Shown: positions 9,724 to 18,633 of the stretch, piece by piece
Layout of the letters: each line of letters starts with the position of its first letter
How positions within the stretch are numbered: the first letter of the stretch is position 1
Assembly: GCA_021791195.1 (NCBI GenBank)
Contig: JAJYXB010000018.1
Coordinates: 1 to 64,000 of the forward strand
Direction: 5' to 3'
DNA length: 64,000 nucleotides
Origin: Actinomycetes bacterium
GTDB taxonomy: Bacteria; Actinomycetota; Thermoleophilia; BMS3ABIN01
The notes under the pieces: model-generated
Told to the model about the DNA's origin: nothing
The model's database searches: none
What the model saw: only the letters and a program-made list of their open reading frames with translations
Program-made: the position numbers and the translations under genes

Positions 9724-11159
9724 AAATCTACAACACACTCACCAGGATGAAAGAAGAATTCGTCCCTCGCGAGGAGGGCAAGGTAGGCATCTATGTCTGC
9801 GGACCCACCGTGTACGGCTACGTGCACATCGGCAACGCCAGACCTTATGTCTTTTTTTCAGTCTTGACGCGATATTTGCGTAGTATCGGCTATGAAGTCA
9901 ACGTGGTGGAGAACGTCACGGACGTCGATGACAAGATCATCGAACGCGCCAACCACGAGTGCGTTCCCGCCGCCCAGGTGGCGGAGACCTATACCCGCGC
10001 ATACTTCAAGGACACCTCCGCGCTGGGGTTGGGGCGCCCCGACACTGAGCCGCTGGCCACCGGGCATATTCCCGAGATCGTCGATCTCTGCCGCCGGCTG
10101 GTGGACGCCGGCATGGCCTACGAGACTGGCGGCAGCGTCTATTTTCGCGTGGAGAAGTTTGCCGGCTACGGCAAGCTTTCGGGGCAGAAGACCGACCAGA
10201 TGCGGCATTGCGAGCTCGCCCGCGAGGGAGAGGCCAAGGAGAGCCCGCTCGATTTCGCCGTCTGGAAGGCGGCCAAGCCTGGCGAACCCAGCTGGGAAAG
10301 CCCGTGGGGGCCGGGGCGGCCGGGCTGGCACATTGAATGCACCGCCATGTCGCTCAAGTATCTGGGTGAGGGTTTTGACATCCACGGCGGCGGCCGCGAC
10401 CTGATCTTTCCTCACCACGAAAATGAAATCGCGCAAGCAGAAGCGCTGAGCGGCAAGGATTTCGCCCGCTACTGGATGCACAACGGCATGATTACCTCCA
10501 GGGAAGAAAAGATGAGCAAGTCGGTGGGTAACATCTTCCTGCTGCGGGAGTTTCTGAAGAACTACGACGCCCGGGTGCTGATCCTTTTCTTCGCCGGTTC
10601 ACATTATCGCAGCCCGCTGGAGTTCTCGGAAAGCAATCTCGAAGAAGCCGCCGGGCAGCTGGACCGCTTCCGTAACTGCTTCTGGAAGGTGGACAGCGTG
10701 CTGGCGGAGGCGGAAGCGGACGCGGACGCGTCGGGCGAGCTGGCCAGAGCCGGGCAGGAACTGGCTGGCGCCATCGAGCGGACGGAAAAAGATTTCGAGG
10801 CGGAGATGCAGGAAGATCTTAATACCGCCGGCGCCCTGGCGGCGTTGTTCGGACTCGTCCGCCAGATCAACGAGTATGCCGTCGCCGCGTCCAGCGCCGG
10901 CAGGGTCGACGCCGGGCTGCTGGGTCGGGCCCGCGATCTGATGGCTGGTCAGCTGGAAATCCTGGGAATCGTGATCAGGGAAGAAGACTATGCGGAAACC
11001 GGCGTCGAGGCGGAGCTGCTGGAGCTTTTGGAGCAGCGCGAGCAGGCCCGCGGCAGGAAAGACTTCGCCGCCGCCGACGCCGCCCGCGACAGGATCGAAG
11101 CTGCCGGCTACGAGGTGAGGGATACGCCCCAGGGACCCAGGCTGGTGAAAAAGACTTAA
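9720..11159 (+). CDS. cysS: Cysteinyl-tRNA synthetase
   Basis: Class I synthetase charging tRNA-Cys, 479 residues. It shows the HIGH-like [14 protein letters not shown] with the first zinc-ligand cysteine just before it (YVCGPTV), the second zinc site (WHIECTAMS...HHENE) and KMSKS exactly. The ATGA overlap with gltX couples the genes. In Bacillus an RNase III-like gene follows; here the next gene is the NYN nuclease, so mrnC and rlmB are missing from this block. Confidence 0.97.
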   Translation: MKIYNTLTRMKEEFVPREEGKVGIYVCGPTVYGYVHIGNARPYVFFSVLTRYLRSIGYEVNVVENVTDVDDKIIERANHECVPAAQVAETYTRAYFKDTSALGLGRPDTEPLATGHIPEIVDLCRRLVDAGMAYETGGSVYFRVEKFAGYGKLSGQKTDQMRHCELAREGEAKESPLDFAVWKAAKPGEPSWESPWGPGRPGWHIECTAMSLKYLGEGFDIHGGGRDLIFPHHENEIAQAEALSGKDFARYWMHNGMITSREEKMSKSVGNIFLLREFLKNYDARVLILFFAGSHYRSPLEFSESNLEEAAGQLDRFRNCFWKVDSVLAEAEADADASGELARAGQELAGAIERTEKDFEAEMQEDLNTAGALAALFGLVRQINEYAVAASSAGRVDAGLLGRARDLMAGQLEILGIVIREEDYAETGVEAELLELLEQREQARGRKDFAAADAARDRIEAAGYEVRDTPQGPRLVKKT

Positions 11160-11220
11160 GCGGCAACGCCGGCGCCGGCAGGTTGAAGCGCCGAAGACCG
11201 GGCAGCCAGGCAGGTGGGTA

Positions 11221-11748
11221 ATGCTCTACATCATCGATGGTTACAACCTCATGCATGCGCTGGCTCCGGGCGGGATCACGGCCGCCAATCTGGAAGAGCA
11301 GCGCCGTGTCCTCGTGGAGCAGGTGATTAATTTCGTAGGCGGAAGCGGCGACAGCGCGGCTGTCGTTTTCGATTCCGCCCGGGCGCGGGGGGCGACCGCG
11401 CATGAGATTCCGCACACGGCTGTCACCGTTCATTACGCCTCGGCGGCGGAAAGCGCCGACATTCTCATCGGCAAACTCGTGCGCCGGGAGCTCGATGCCA
11501 GGTCTGCCCATCCGGGGAAAAATCCCACCCACATCCGCGTGGTCAGCGCTGACTGGGAAGTGCAGCGGGGCGTCATGCAGGAACACGTCGAGCGCCTCTC
11601 GCCCCGAAATTTCATCACCAATTTAAAAAAATCAGAAAAAGGGGTTGCAAATCAGCCCGGAATGGATAGAATGCGGTGGAAGCTTGAACATAAAGTTGAC
11701 GTAGAGACTTTACGGAAGCTTGAGGATCTGCGCAGGGGACGGGGATAG
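11221..11748 (+). CDS. NYN-domain RNA endonuclease, YacP/Rae1-like
   Basis: A 175-residue protein of the YacP (Rae1) family, which in Bacillus is a ribosome-associated endoribonuclease. The N-terminal PIN-like NYN motif (YIIDGYNLMHAL) and later acidic residues (VVFDSAR, SADILIGKL, VVSADWEVQ) form the expected metal site. The position between cysS and sigH is conserved in Firmicutes and related lineages. Start ATG 11221 follows a CAGGTGGGT segment. Confidence 0.88.
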   Translation: MLYIIDGYNLMHALAPGGITAANLEEQRRVLVEQVINFVGGSGDSAAVVFDSARARGATAHEIPHTAVTVHYASAAESADILIGKLVRRELDARSAHPGKNPTHIRVVSADWEVQRGVMQEHVERLSPRNFITNLKKSEKGVANQPGMDRMRWKLEHKVDVETLRKLEDLRRGRG

Positions 11749-11815
11749 CAGAAAGCAGGGGGCGGGCTTCATTCAGGCCGGTTTGCGGGTCGGCGAGCAA
11801 AGGATCGGAGGCGCT

Positions 11816-12445
11816 TTGAAGACTTCAACTGGGCAGGAGGAAGATTTAAAGCTGATCGGACAGGCGCGCTCGGGCAGGTTGGCCGCCTTTGAAGCGATCA
11901 TCTCCAAGTATCACGGTTTCGTCAAGCTCAAGGCAAGTTCGTATTTCATGTCCGGCGGCGACGCCGACGACCTGGTGCAGGAGGGGCTCATCGGCCTCAC
12001 CAAGGCGATCCGCGATTACCGTGACGACCGCGAGGCTTCATTCCGCAGTTTTGCCGAGCTGTGCATCACGCGGCAGATCATAACTGCCATCAAGACGGCG
12101 TCGCGCCAGAAGCACACCCCGCTGAACAGCTACCTTTCCCTGAGTCACTCACCGGCGTCGCATGAGGACGGCGAGTGCTCGCTCGGCGATATCCTCCCCG
12201 GCTCGCCGGTGCAGGATCCGCTCAATCAGGTGATCAGCTCCGAGGAAGTCGAGAGCCTGAAGGACTGTCTCACGCGCCTGCTGAGCATGCTGGAGACGAG
12301 CGTGCTCAGGCTGTACCTGGAAGGCCGCTCCTACGAGCAGATCGCCGAAAAGCTGGGCTGCGACACCAAGAGCGTGGACAACGCCCTGCAGCGGATAAAG
12401 CGTAAGGTCGACCTTCACCTGCAGAGCCGCCAGGTCTACCTGTAA
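11816..12445 (+). CDS. sigH: RNA polymerase sigma factor, SigH-like
   Basis: Sigma-70 family factor of the SigH type, 209 residues from TTG 11816. Region 2 includes GGDADDLVQEG and SFRSFAELCITRQI; region 4 is the helix-turn-helix EGRSYEQIAEKLGCDTKSVD. I chose TTG 11816 because GGAGG (11807-11811) is just upstream and the protein then matches SigH length; the ATG at 11720 overlaps the previous gene and adds a non-conserved segment. SigH governs early stationary or sporulation genes in Firmicutes; in this lineage its regulon is unknown. Confidence 0.88.
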   Translation: MKTSTGQEEDLKLIGQARSGRLAAFEAIISKYHGFVKLKASSYFMSGGDADDLVQEGLIGLTKAIRDYRDDREASFRSFAELCITRQIITAIKTASRQKHTPLNSYLSLSHSPASHEDGECSLGDILPGSPVQDPLNQVISSEEVESLKDCLTRLLSMLETSVLRLYLEGRSYEQIAEKLGCDTKSVDNALQRIKRKVDLHLQSRQVYL

Positions 12446-12457
12446 GGCCCCGGCAGC

Positions 12458-12487
12458 TTCACAATCCCCGGCTTTTATCCCTATAAT
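12458..12487 (+). promoter_or_regulatory. Promoter of tRNA-Thr
   Basis: TTCACA (12458-12463), an 18-base spacer and TATAAT (12482-12487) form a sigma-70-type promoter in the gap between sigH and the tRNA gene. Confidence 0.55.
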
Positions 12488-12563
12488 CAGTCTGGAATCC
12501 GCGATGCCGTGCCAGTATCCGGCGGCGCTTCCGAAACCGCGGATCCCCTCCGGAATCCTTCCA

Positions 12564-12640
12564 GCCGGTGTAGCTCAGTTGGCTAGAGCAGCTGATTTGT
12601 AATCAGCAGGCCACGGGTTCGAATCCTGTCACCGGCTCCA
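12564..12640 (+). tRNA. tRNA-Thr (anticodon UGU)
   Basis: Full cloverleaf: seven-pair acceptor stem (GCCGGTG with CACCGGC), D arm, anticodon stem GCTGA/TCAGC around a TTTGTAA loop (anticodon TGT), T arm with GGTTCGAATCC, and an encoded CCA end. Its 3' half is the integration target of the element to its right; the integrated copy keeps the tRNA intact. Confidence 0.97.
12595..12640 (+). repeat. attL, left 46-bp direct repeat in tRNA-Thr
   Basis: From the anticodon loop to the CCA end of the intact tRNA-Thr gene. It is identical to 19544-19589. Confidence 0.93.
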
Positions 12641-12708
12641 AGCTTTTTACCTGCAAATTATGAGTATTCAACCGCATAACTGCTCCCTGGAAGCCGGTAC
12701 TTTTGCAT

Positions 12709-12730
12709 TTTGACAGCCATTTTGACAGCC
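12709..12730 (+). repeat. Left pair of arm-type repeats
   Basis: TTTGACAGCC occurs at 12709-12718 and again at 12721-12730, 12 bases apart. A matching pair with the same spacing lies inside the right end (19418-19438). Paired repeats inside both att sites are the expected layout for integrase arm-binding sites. Confidence 0.55.
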
Positions 12731-12810
12731 ACCAATGAAGCAAGCCAATGTCTTGGCTGATAAAATACGTGAATCAAAGTCATTAGGTTTAGCCACAAAA
12801 GGGGTGTGTG

Positions 12811-13176
12811 TTGAAACGCAACATGGATTTGATTCGGGAAATTTTGCTGAAATTGGAACAAAAAGATAACGATTTCGTAGGGCCGCTTGAAATTGAAGGA
12901 TATGAGCAAAAAGACATCTCTTATCAGATAGGCCTACTGCATGATGCTGGACTAATTTCCGATCTGGATGATCTTACTCACATGGGATCACAGGGAAAAG
13001 AGTATTGGCCTGATCGTCTAACCTGGGAGGGTCATGAATTTCTTGAAGCTTCTAGAGATAAAAATAGATGGGATCAGGCAAAACAAACTATGGTCGAAAA
13101 GAGCGGCGGCATTGCTTTTTCAGTTTTCAGACAGCTGCTTTTAGAACTTACGAAGCGCGCAGTCTTTGGAACATAG
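12811..13176 (+). CDS. DUF2513 family protein
   Basis: A 121-residue protein of the DUF2513 family, common in phages and islands and of unknown function. The start MKRNMDLIREIL, the two-stranded middle (YQIGLLHDAGLI) and the WEGHEFLEASRD motif fit the family and a winged-helix-like fold. I chose TTG 12811 over GTG 12808 because the family starts with KR-DMDLIR; AAAAGGGG lies upstream. It is the first gene inside attL and converges on the integrase gene. Confidence 0.72.
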   Translation: MKRNMDLIREILLKLEQKDNDFVGPLEIEGYEQKDISYQIGLLHDAGLISDLDDLTHMGSQGKEYWPDRLTWEGHEFLEASRDKNRWDQAKQTMVEKSGGIAFSVFRQLLLELTKRAVFGT

Positions 13177-13191
13177 AAACCGGCTTTGTTG

Positions 13192-14334
13192 TTACAACTT
13201 GAATCCTAGCACTTCATCCATTTTCTCTGCCGCCTCTTTCATCAGCACCGGCATCACATGGCTATACGTATTCATGGTAAGACTGATCTGGGAATGGCCG
13301 AGGGTTTCCATAACGACGCGCGGACTGACACCCTGGACAAGTAACAGACTAGCGCACGAATGTCTTAGGTCATGGAAGCGGATATCTGGCAATCCTGCTT
13401 TACGGAGCAACATTTTGAAGTGACGAAAATAAAGATGCTGTCCGTCCAGCGGCGTCCCCAGTTTTGAAGTAAAAACAAAGTCGTGATCCTGCCAGTGGGG
13501 CCCTGCTAGCATCTTTTCTTCAAGCTGATGTTTCCGATGTTCTCTCAAGGCCAGTGTAGCGAACACGGGCAGACCCAGAGTTCGACGGCTGTTTTTACTT
13601 TTCGGCTCTGCCAACTCCCAGCCGCCGCCGTCCACCCGTTGCAAAGTGTGGCAAACTCTAAGAGTCCTTGCCTCCAGGTCGACGTCCTCCCAACGGAGGG
13701 CCAAGCACTCCCCACGACGTAAACCCAAAGAAACGGCAACTGTGTAGAGCGCTTCCAGTCGATCACCCTTGGCAGCTTCCAGAAAAGTGCGCGCCTGATC
13801 TGGCGAAAGCGGCTTTACTTCAAAATGTTGTGTTCGTGGAGGATCAACTAGTTTCGCCACGTTCCGCGGCACCAGTTCCCACTTTCGAGCTTGAACCAGT
13901 GCACGTCTGATAACAGCGTGAATATATTGGACACTGCGGGGGGATAAGCCTGAATCCAATTTTCGGTTAATAAGACTCTGAATATCCCTTGGGCATAACT
14001 TTGCCAGCTTAATATTTCCAAGGTCCGGCGCAATATGGCGCTCTACTAATTGCGAATAACTTTTAAAGGTCCGGGGCCGGACGCTCGGCTTAACGGAATC
14101 CTCCAGCCACTTGTCCAGGAATTGCCCAAAAGTGATTTTGTCATTGGATACCGGCAAGCCTAGCTGACGGTTCCTGAGAGCTTCTGTAAGCTTCGCCGAG
14201 ACTTCAGCACGGGTCTTTCCATAAAGATATTTTCGCTTCCTCGTGCCTCCTTGGTAGCCTAAATTCAAGCATCCTACCCATCTTCCATCTTTTGCCTTAT
14301 AGATGCTTCCTTCGTTTTGACCCCGTTTAGCCAT
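13192..14334 (-). CDS. int: Tyrosine recombinase / phage-type integrase
   Basis: Site-specific recombinase that presumably integrates and excises this element at tRNA-Thr. The 380 residues comprise an N-terminal arm-binding domain (NEGSIYKAKDGRWVG), a core-binding SAM-like domain and a catalytic domain. The catalytic residues are visible: R in LGLRRGECLALRW, HDLRHS (H-x-x-R), H in TLGHSQ and the nucleophile Y in NTYSHV. The gene is intact, so the element may still be mobile. The start follows a CCTCCTATT (minus-strand AATAGGAGG) ribosome site. Confidence 0.95.
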   Translation of the reverse strand: MAKRGQNEGSIYKAKDGRWVGCLNLGYQGGTRKRKYLYGKTRAEVSAKLTEALRNRQLGLPVSNDKITFGQFLDKWLEDSVKPSVRPRTFKSYSQLVERHIAPDLGNIKLAKLCPRDIQSLINRKLDSGLSPRSVQYIHAVIRRALVQARKWELVPRNVAKLVDPPRTQHFEVKPLSPDQARTFLEAAKGDRLEALYTVAVSLGLRRGECLALRWEDVDLEARTLRVCHTLQRVDGGGWELAEPKSKNSRRTLGLPVFATLALREHRKHQLEEKMLAGPHWQDHDFVFTSKLGTPLDGQHLYFRHFKMLLRKAGLPDIRFHDLRHSCASLLLVQGVSPRVVMETLGHSQISLTMNTYSHVMPVLMKEAAEKMDEVLGFKL

Positions 14335-14344
14335 TACCAGCCTC

Positions 14345-15361
14345 CTATTTCTTTGAAATCCACCTTTTTACAGATGCCAGATCAGCGTTTAATTGCTTAG
14401 CAATTGCTTCAGGTGAAGCGCCATCGCGATGAAGCCTCCGGGTTTTTGCTTGTCTCCTTCTCAAATCACGCTGTGCCTGCGATTTCGCACACGCGTAATC
14501 ACAATAGTCAACGCCTTTTAATCTATACCGCTTGCCAGAAGCTCGCCCTCGTTGCCGCACAAACACGTTTTTGCAAGTTTCATTACCGCAAGGCTTATAA
14601 GTTGCATTTTCATTTATATGATTTGCTAGCTGGAGACAGAGAAGTGAAAACAGATCAGGTACAGGCTGACCGACAGGAAAGGCATTATCGATATTGAAGT
14701 CAATTTCGAGCCTGACCTGGAATGCTTTAAGTCCACGATTTAGCAAATTTCCGAGCAGGAGAAGGAGAATCCAATCCTCCCCTTTGTGCGGCTTGGCTTG
14801 TTCTAAAAGGGGTTTCAACCAATCGCTTTCCATTTCGTTGAAAAAATCTTCCAAGGATAGTTGTCTCTTATATAGCTGCCAGGCTCTGGTCATGTCCCGA
14901 AGCATGGCTGCATAAAATATAAATTCATCAACTTGGCGAACAGCGATCAACTCCGAATCAAGGTATTGGATCGGAACGTTTCTTGTAAAAGCTTGTGCCT
15001 GTGTTTTTAATAGCTCCAGGAGATCAGAATTAATATCGTTAGAAGAGTCTCGGTCTAACTCCCAATCTGTCCACCCAAACCGTCCGTATTTGCGCGAAAA
15101 ATCAAGTATTGCTTTAGGGTCATGAAGATCCAACTCTTTTAATTCGCGCAAATACAACTCATCCGGGAGAACAACGGGATCGCCAGGTCTATTCTCGAAT
15201 ATTAGGAATTCGTCCTGGCATAGCCAGACAGGGAAAACGTAGGCAGCAGGAACGCTCACCTTGGATTCTGGCCAGGTAGTGATACGAAGCTGTGGATTTT
15301 TAGGCCTTTTTTTCAAATCATCTTCGTGATACTGTAATTCATTATAATGTCCCTCATTCAA
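14345..15361 (-). CDS. Unknown protein with C-terminal zinc knuckle and HTH
   Basis: I do not recognise the first 240 residues of this 338-residue protein. The C-terminus has a CGNETCKNVF...YCDYAC four-cysteine cluster followed by a basic helix (AQRDLRRRQAKTRR) and a short helix-turn-helix (SPEAIAKQLNADLASVKRW). The layout recalls CGNR-type zinc fingers and suggests nucleic-acid binding. It starts with TTG, is co-directional with int (10-base gap) and is divergent from the small HTH gene at 15421. It may be the element's regulator or excision control; that is an inference from position only. Confidence 0.6.
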   Translation of the reverse strand: MNEGHYNELQYHEDDLKKRPKNPQLRITTWPESKVSVPAAYVFPVWLCQDEFLIFENRPGDPVVLPDELYLRELKELDLHDPKAILDFSRKYGRFGWTDWELDRDSSNDINSDLLELLKTQAQAFTRNVPIQYLDSELIAVRQVDEFIFYAAMLRDMTRAWQLYKRQLSLEDFFNEMESDWLKPLLEQAKPHKGEDWILLLLLGNLLNRGLKAFQVRLEIDFNIDNAFPVGQPVPDLFSLLCLQLANHINENATYKPCGNETCKNVFVRQRGRASGKRYRLKGVDYCDYACAKSQAQRDLRRRQAKTRRLHRDGASPEAIAKQLNADLASVKRWISKK

Positions 15362-15420
15362 TTAGGAGGAAGTTTATCATTCAAAATGGTCTTAGTCAAT
15401 ACGAGACGGGAGAAGAGCAG

Positions 15421-15657
15421 ATGAAACAAGATGAACTAACACCTTTTTTACTTAAGATAAATGAGGCTGCACGTCTGGCATCGGTAGGGCGGAGCAAGGC
15501 TTATGAACTTGCAGCCAATGGTAGTTGGCCCGCAATCAAAATCGGTAGATCGCTCAGAATTCCGCGCGCAGGGCTTCTTAACTGGATAGCTCGGATGGAA
15601 GAAGAAGCTCAAGACTTAGCAGACGAGCGGAGACGCGAAATAAGAGATTTTTCATAG
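15421..15657 (+). CDS. Small excisionase/MerR-like HTH protein
   Basis: A 78-residue protein with a winged-helix DNA-binding pattern (LKINEAARLASVGRSKAYELAANG then IKIGRSLRIPRAGLLNWI), typical of AlpA/excisionase-type helix-turn-helix proteins. Such proteins direct excision or control the genes of integrative elements. It starts 60 bases from the divergent minus-strand gene. GGGAGA upstream serves as the ribosome site. Confidence 0.78.
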   Translation: MKQDELTPFLLKINEAARLASVGRSKAYELAANGSWPAIKIGRSLRIPRAGLLNWIARMEEEAQDLADERRREIRDFS

Positions 15658-15694
15658 TGGCCCCGACAAGTCCTTTTCAGGTGACAAAAAAATC

Positions 15695-15916
15695 ATGCTA
15701 AATCTCGACGTAGTTTATCCCTTGCCTTGCCGGGGAAGTCAACGCTCCTTAAATCGGGACATTCCAGAAATGGATTTATCCGCTTTGGAAGCAGATATTT
15801 ATCGCGCGAGGCACCGGCTTCTTCTCGAAACTGAAATGTTGAATCGCATGTACCTGAAAGAGCGTTTGCACCTTCTTACAGCCCGAGCTTCTGAATTGAA
15901 GCGAGCGATAGCTTGA
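15695..15916 (+). CDS. Hypothetical small helical protein
   Basis: A 73-residue product, unrecognised. The second half (residues 28-73) is predicted to be a long charged helix. It lies between the HTH gene and the ATPase gene and overlaps the latter by four bases (TTGA), so the pair is probably translationally coupled. No strong ribosome site is seen. Confidence 0.5.
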   Translation: MLNLDVVYPLPCRGSQRSLNRDIPEMDLSALEADIYRARHRLLLETEMLNRMYLKERLHLLTARASELKRAIA

Positions 15917-17415
15917 CCGGTGCAGACATAGAGGAAACGTTCGAAGCTTCGGTGCCTGTGCTGAAAGAAACATATACCGAAACAACCTCCAATGCTCCAG
16001 CGAAGCGGCCCACGATCTCGGAAAAGCTTGTCCGTCTAGGTGAAGCCGCTGAACTTTTTCATGAAGAAGACTGTACTCCCTTTGCATCCGTGATTTTAAA
16101 AGGGGGACACTCAGCAACATGGCCGCTTAATTACAAAGACTTCAGACTGTGGCTAGAGCGCGAGTATTGGTGCAAGTATGGCCAGGTTCCTAGTTCTCAA
16201 GCCATGCAGGACGCGCTACGCGTTCTGGCGGCAATGGCGATACATGACGGGCAGGAGCATCAGGTGTTTGTTCGTGTAGCAGGGACCGATGACGCCGTTT
16301 ATATCGACTTGGTAAACGACGCCTGGGAAGCGGTAGAGATAACAGCCGATGGCTGGCAAGTAATAGCCAATCCGCCGGTAAAGTTTCGCCGCGCCAAAGG
16401 GATGAAGCCGCTTCCGCATCCTGAACGCGGCGGTAGTATCGACGAACTGAGAGAGTTTGTAAATATCAAAAACGAAGTTAACTTCATTCTCTTTTCCGGT
16501 TACATAATCGGCGCTCTAAATGCAAACGGGCCTTACCCGGTGCTGGTAATTAACGGCGAGCAAGGTTCGGCAAAAACTTCCGCGCAGCGCGTAGCATGCA
16601 AGCTTATTGATCCCGGGCGCCCCGATCTTCGTTCAGCTCCGAGGAACGAGCAAGATTTTGTGATCGGAGCAAGAAACAAATGGGCGCTTGGCTTCGACAA
16701 TCTATCCCACATTCAGCCCTGGTTTTCGGACGCTATCTGTAGGCTGGCGACTGGCAGCGGTTTTGCAACCCGAACCCTTTATGAAAACGATGAAGAAACT
16801 ACCTTCGAGGCCACAAGACCGCAGCTTCTAAACGGAATAGGCGATATAGCAAACCGAGGAGACTTGCTTAGCCGCGCGCTTGTTATTACTTTACCGTCAA
16901 TATCGGCAAGCAGCCGAAAGAGCGAATCAACCTTTTGGCAAAGCTTCGAGGTTGCTAGGCCGCGCATTCTTGGCGCTCTTTATGATGCGGTTTCCTGTGC
17001 GATTAGGGATCTACCAAATGTTCACCTGGATGCTTTACCACGCATGGCAGACTTTGTTAAATGGGTAACAGCAGCTGAGCCGGCGCTGGGATGGGTTAAG
17101 CATACATTTGTGGACGCCTGCAATTACAACCGTAAGCAGGCTAATGAGCTAGCCCTGGAAGCATCACCGTTGACGCCGTTTGTTTTCCAGGTTGCAAAAA
17201 GTGACTGGCAGGGGTCACCGTCTGAGCTGCTAGTGAAGTTAAATGAACTTGCGCCGGACTCCCAGAAGCATCTCAAAGCATGGCCAAAAAGCGCCAAGGC
17301 ACTAACAAACGAGCTTGACAGGCTGGCTCCCGATTTAAGAGCAACGGGAATAAATGCCGAACGGGGCCGCAATATGCACGGGCGGTTCTGGACTATCGAA
17401 CGTCTTAAAGAATGA
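15913..17415 (+). CDS. Replication-type P-loop ATPase of the element
   Basis: A 500-residue protein with a central P-loop (INGEQGSAKTSAQR, about residues 213-226), a DNLS-type acidic strand (ALGFDNLSHIQPW) and a conserved RGDLLSRAL segment with an arginine-finger look. This is the layout of primase-associated or D5/VirE-like ATPases of phage satellites and islands. The N-terminal 120 residues lack a recognisable primase site. It begins with TTG overlapping the previous stop. The iteron array directly downstream supports a role in replication. Confidence 0.75.
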   Translation: MTGADIEETFEASVPVLKETYTETTSNAPAKRPTISEKLVRLGEAAELFHEEDCTPFASVILKGGHSATWPLNYKDFRLWLEREYWCKYGQVPSSQAMQDALRVLAAMAIHDGQEHQVFVRVAGTDDAVYIDLVNDAWEAVEITADGWQVIANPPVKFRRAKGMKPLPHPERGGSIDELREFVNIKNEVNFILFSGYIIGALNANGPYPVLVINGEQGSAKTSAQRVACKLIDPGRPDLRSAPRNEQDFVIGARNKWALGFDNLSHIQPWFSDAICRLATGSGFATRTLYENDEETTFEATRPQLLNGIGDIANRGDLLSRALVITLPSISASSRKSESTFWQSFEVARPRILGALYDAVSCAIRDLPNVHLDALPRMADFVKWVTAAEPALGWVKHTFVDACNYNRKQANELALEASPLTPFVFQVAKSDWQGSPSELLVKLNELAPDSQKHLKAWPKSAKALTNELDRLAPDLRATGINAERGRNMHGRFWTIERLKE

Positions 17416-17429
17416 GCATGCAAATATCC

Positions 17430-17569
17430 GTCACAAGCGTCATACCCGTCATATGCCTTTTATTAAACAAAAAAAACATGACGGACACAGGTGCTTCATG
17501 ACAGATAGTGTGTCCCTAAAGTACGTAGGAAATAGCAAACTTATGACACAAATGACAGATATGACGGAG
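17430..17569 (+). repeat. Symmetric 9-bp iteron arrays, putative replication origin
   Basis: Three GTCAY-headed 9-base repeats start at 17430, 17439 and 17448. Three copies of the reverse complement (ATGAC-headed, same 9-base period) start at 17543, 17552 and 17561. Two further ATGAC boxes lie between them at 17478 and 17498, next to an AT-rich run (17457-17477). The inverted arrangement around an AT-rich core beside an ATPase gene is what a small replicon origin looks like. Confidence 0.6.
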
Positions 17570-17582
17570 AGAAACGCACGGA

Positions 17583-17766
17583 TTCTTTTCAATGCCGATT
17601 GAAATTTGACCCTTTACCGACGATCGAAGATTGGCTCCCCTGGCCTTCTTCTTTTGCCCTATTCCTGATTTACGCTTGTCCTTGAGCCGATAGTTCTAGT
17701 CTTTAACTAAATCGTTGTGGCGTGGTGCAGCTGCCTCTCGGGAGTTTTAAAATGATTTTTAGCGAC
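17583..17766. other. Non-coding stretch between iterons and cargo
   Basis: Nothing recognisable is seen here: no open frame with a ribosome site and no clear hairpin. Together with the iteron block it makes a 414-base gap without a convincing gene. Confidence 0.4.
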
Positions 17767-17866
17767 TCTCTGGAAACGCTGGTTTGATAGTAGTATTATT
17801 CTTGGCCAAACGACGGGAGGGGAAGACAAATGACTAAAATAGTAATGGATTCTATCAGCGAAGATA
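17767..17866 (+). repeat. Duplicated upstream region, copy 1
   Basis: This block and 18634-18730 are near-identical through the leader (TTTGATAGTAGTATTATTC, then CTTGGCCAAAC), the ribosome site and the first codons of the following gene. They read as a duplicated promoter-leader cassette. The first copy drives the gene at 17830. Confidence 0.8.
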
Positions 17867-18519
17867 AAGGCCCGGTGAGAGTTCATAATAAATTCTCCGA
17901 AAATTTGTCCTTCTTCAAAATAATTTCCGTTGAATCGTTTGGCATCACGGATAGGAGGGCCTGCCCGTGCTGCAAGCGGGAATCCTTCTTTGATTTGGTA
18001 CAAATAAAAAAATGGATTTCTTTTTCCTTTATTCCGCTATTTGCCTATCAAAATAAATATTTCGAGATTTGTTCACTGTGTAAAAATGGCGAAGTAAAAT
18101 CAGGAATTGAGTTAACAAAGTTGAAGGAATATATTGCAATCAATAATAGAGCTTTGCCAGGTCCGCCTTCTTCGCCTCCGGATGAAAATGGAATTTATCT
18201 CAGACATCCCGTTCCCGAAAGCATCTTGAATGCTGTTCGCGATTTTAAGAATAAGGATGACTATTTCGCCTGGGCGGAGCGAGCAACTCGTATTCATCAA
18301 GCCCGGGTCAAGGAATACGATAGGAGATATCTGATGCGGAAAGTATGGGCGTCTGACTTGCACGCTGTATTCTTGCCATCGTCTTCCAGCGTTGATGTGG
18401 AACAACTGAGGATTGAGCTAGACCTTGGGGAGAAAGCAAGGCGCAAGGCTGAGGCATCAGGAGGAACCTTTGCAGATTGGCTTTTGGCGATTGGCCAAGA
18501 ACTTGATAGCAGGCATTGA
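17830..18519 (+). CDS. Cargo protein with zinc ribbon, unknown function
   Basis: A 229-residue protein I cannot name. It has a treble-clef or ribbon-like CPCC (about residue 45) and CSLC (about 80) pair with a hydrophobic aromatic stretch between them (WISFSFIPLFAYQNKYFEI), which is typical of small zinc-ribbon proteins of unknown role. A charged helical C-terminal half follows. Its first residues MTKIVMDSI are nearly those of the next gene, because the upstream cassette was duplicated into both. A strong GGGAGGGG site precedes ATG 17830. Confidence 0.65.
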   Translation: MTKIVMDSISEDKGPVRVHNKFSENLSFFKIISVESFGITDRRACPCCKRESFFDLVQIKKWISFSFIPLFAYQNKYFEICSLCKNGEVKSGIELTKLKEYIAINNRALPGPPSSPPDENGIYLRHPVPESILNAVRDFKNKDDYFAWAERATRIHQARVKEYDRRYLMRKVWASDLHAVFLPSSSSVDVEQLRIELDLGEKARRKAEASGGTFADWLLAIGQELDSRH

Positions 18520-18633
18520 TTGGCTGCCACTTCCTGTTTCGCTACCTCGATACTCGTCAATCTCTACCTTCAAATACGTTCGCCGCAGCTCGCGCTTGTC
18601 AATCTACGAATAAAGGTTATCTTTGATGGCAAA

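Noticed and set aside
15386-15424. Twelve-codon leader peptide before the small HTH gene
   Set aside because: It ends in an ATGA overlap with 15421, but the only strong Shine-Dalgarno candidate is about 15 bases away. The evidence is too thin to call it.
17430-17569. CRISPR array
   Set aside because: Repeats are 9 bases long and occur in both orientations without spacers; the layout fits iterons.
17354-17602. 82-codon open frame over the iteron region
   Set aside because: It begins inside the ATPase gene in another frame, has no ribosome site, and its M-T repeats follow from the 9-base iterons.
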